From an uncultured bacterium (lineage in GTDB: Bacteria > Krumholzibacteriota > Krumholzibacteriia > LZORAL124-64-63): a stretch of 35,210 nt of DNA. The position numbers and the translations under genes are program-made. A model generated the notes under the pieces. That model had not been told where the DNA came from and searched no databases. It saw only the letters and a program-made list of their open reading frames with translations. This document shows positions 34,950 to 35,210 of this stretch, piece by piece. The stretch lies in the NCBI GenBank assembly GCA_937910695.1, contig CALEMW010000055.1, forward strand, positions 1 through 35,210. The letters are read 5' to 3'. Every line of letters begins with the position of its first letter. The stretch's first letter is position 1.

Positions 34950-35210
34950 ATGCCGTCCATCCGCCTCCGCGTCAACGGCCGCGTCCACGACCTGGACGTC
35001 CCCGCCGAAAAACCCCTGCTCTGGATCCTGCGCGACGACCTCGGCCTGAAGGGCACGAAGTACGGCTGCGGCATCGCCGAGTGCGGCGCCTGCACCGTGC
35101 TGGTGGGCGACGAGGCCGTGCGGTCCTGCGCGACTCTCGCCGCCGACGTCGGCGACGCCGACATCACGACCATCGAGGAGCGCGAAGTAGATGACGAGGC
35201 GGAGGCGGAG
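34950..35210 (+). CDS. [2Fe-2S] subunit of a xanthine dehydrogenase-family molybdoenzyme (partial)
   Basis: Only the first 87 codons are in the window; the frame is open at the edge. The start [17 protein letters not shown] is followed by [18 protein letters not shown], then the plant-type ferredoxin cluster motif [13 protein letters not shown] and a later RSCATLA Cys. This is the amino-terminal half of CoxS/IorA/YagT-type subunits, which pass electrons from a molybdopterin subunit. The second domain (a four-helix [2Fe-2S] domain with CGxC) and the partner subunit should lie outside the window. GGGGAGG precedes the ATG. Confidence 0.92.
   Translation, partial: MPSIRLRVNGRVHDLDVPAEKPLLWILRDDLGLKGTKYGCGIAECGACTVLVGDEAVRSCATLAADVGDADITTIEEREVDDEAEAE

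Overview
The window is about 35 kb of GC-rich bacterial DNA, densely coded on both strands, with no rRNA, tRNA, CRISPR array, transposase or phage gene that I can see. Four exported proteins end in a roughly 80-residue NPFNP-type (FlgD-like or secretion-sorting) domain. Together with large exported TPR-CHAT proteins, a TonB-dependent receptor, DUF1573 and MauE-like proteins, this suggests a Gram-negative (diderm) member of the FCB group. High-GC uncultured phyla such as Krumholzibacteriota or Eisenbacteria fit, but the phylum is inferred from gene style only.

Left third (1-13.2 kb): a secreted spondin-domain protein; a chorismate mutase-prephenate dehydrogenase fusion (TyrA); a minus-strand operon of an exported TPR-CHAT protease-like protein, an ECF sigma factor and a one-pass membrane protein with a DUF4384-like outer domain; an exported GH31 glycosidase; a chemoreceptor preceded by a sigma-28-like promoter; a rearrangement scar where a DUF3465 gene and a coiled-coil gene, on opposite strands, have both lost their 5' parts at the same point; and a secreted ComEC-like metallo-beta-lactamase-fold protein.

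Middle (13.2-25.7 kb): a second, 1567-residue exported TPR-CHAT protein; a 148-bp element with 28-bp perfect inverted arms; a bidirectional terminator; a citrate synthase of the mitochondrial/Geobacter type; a ferritin-like protein overlapping a tRNA-dihydrouridine synthase that looks like eukaryotic Dus3; then a cobalamin riboswitch followed by btuB, an exported beta-propeller protein and a PduO-type adenosyltransferase. The last group reads as a vitamin B12 capture, import and activation operon.

Right third (25.7 kb to end): a 58-residue two-cluster ferredoxin; a DUF1573, degenerate rhodanese and MauE/DoxX operon that looks like an envelope redox unit; an MthK-like potassium channel; a CysK-serine acetyltransferase pair for cysteine synthesis; an exported M1 aminopeptidase followed by a sulfatase-superfamily protein with Thr at the nucleophile position; and the start of a CoxS/IorA-type [2Fe-2S] subunit that runs off the window.

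The best candidate for an undescribed system is the TPR-CHAT, sigma factor and membrane-protein operon (2332-7053). It has the parts expected for a protease-triggered release of a sigma factor, without any CRISPR component. The B12 operon with a BtuG-like propeller is the second candidate.
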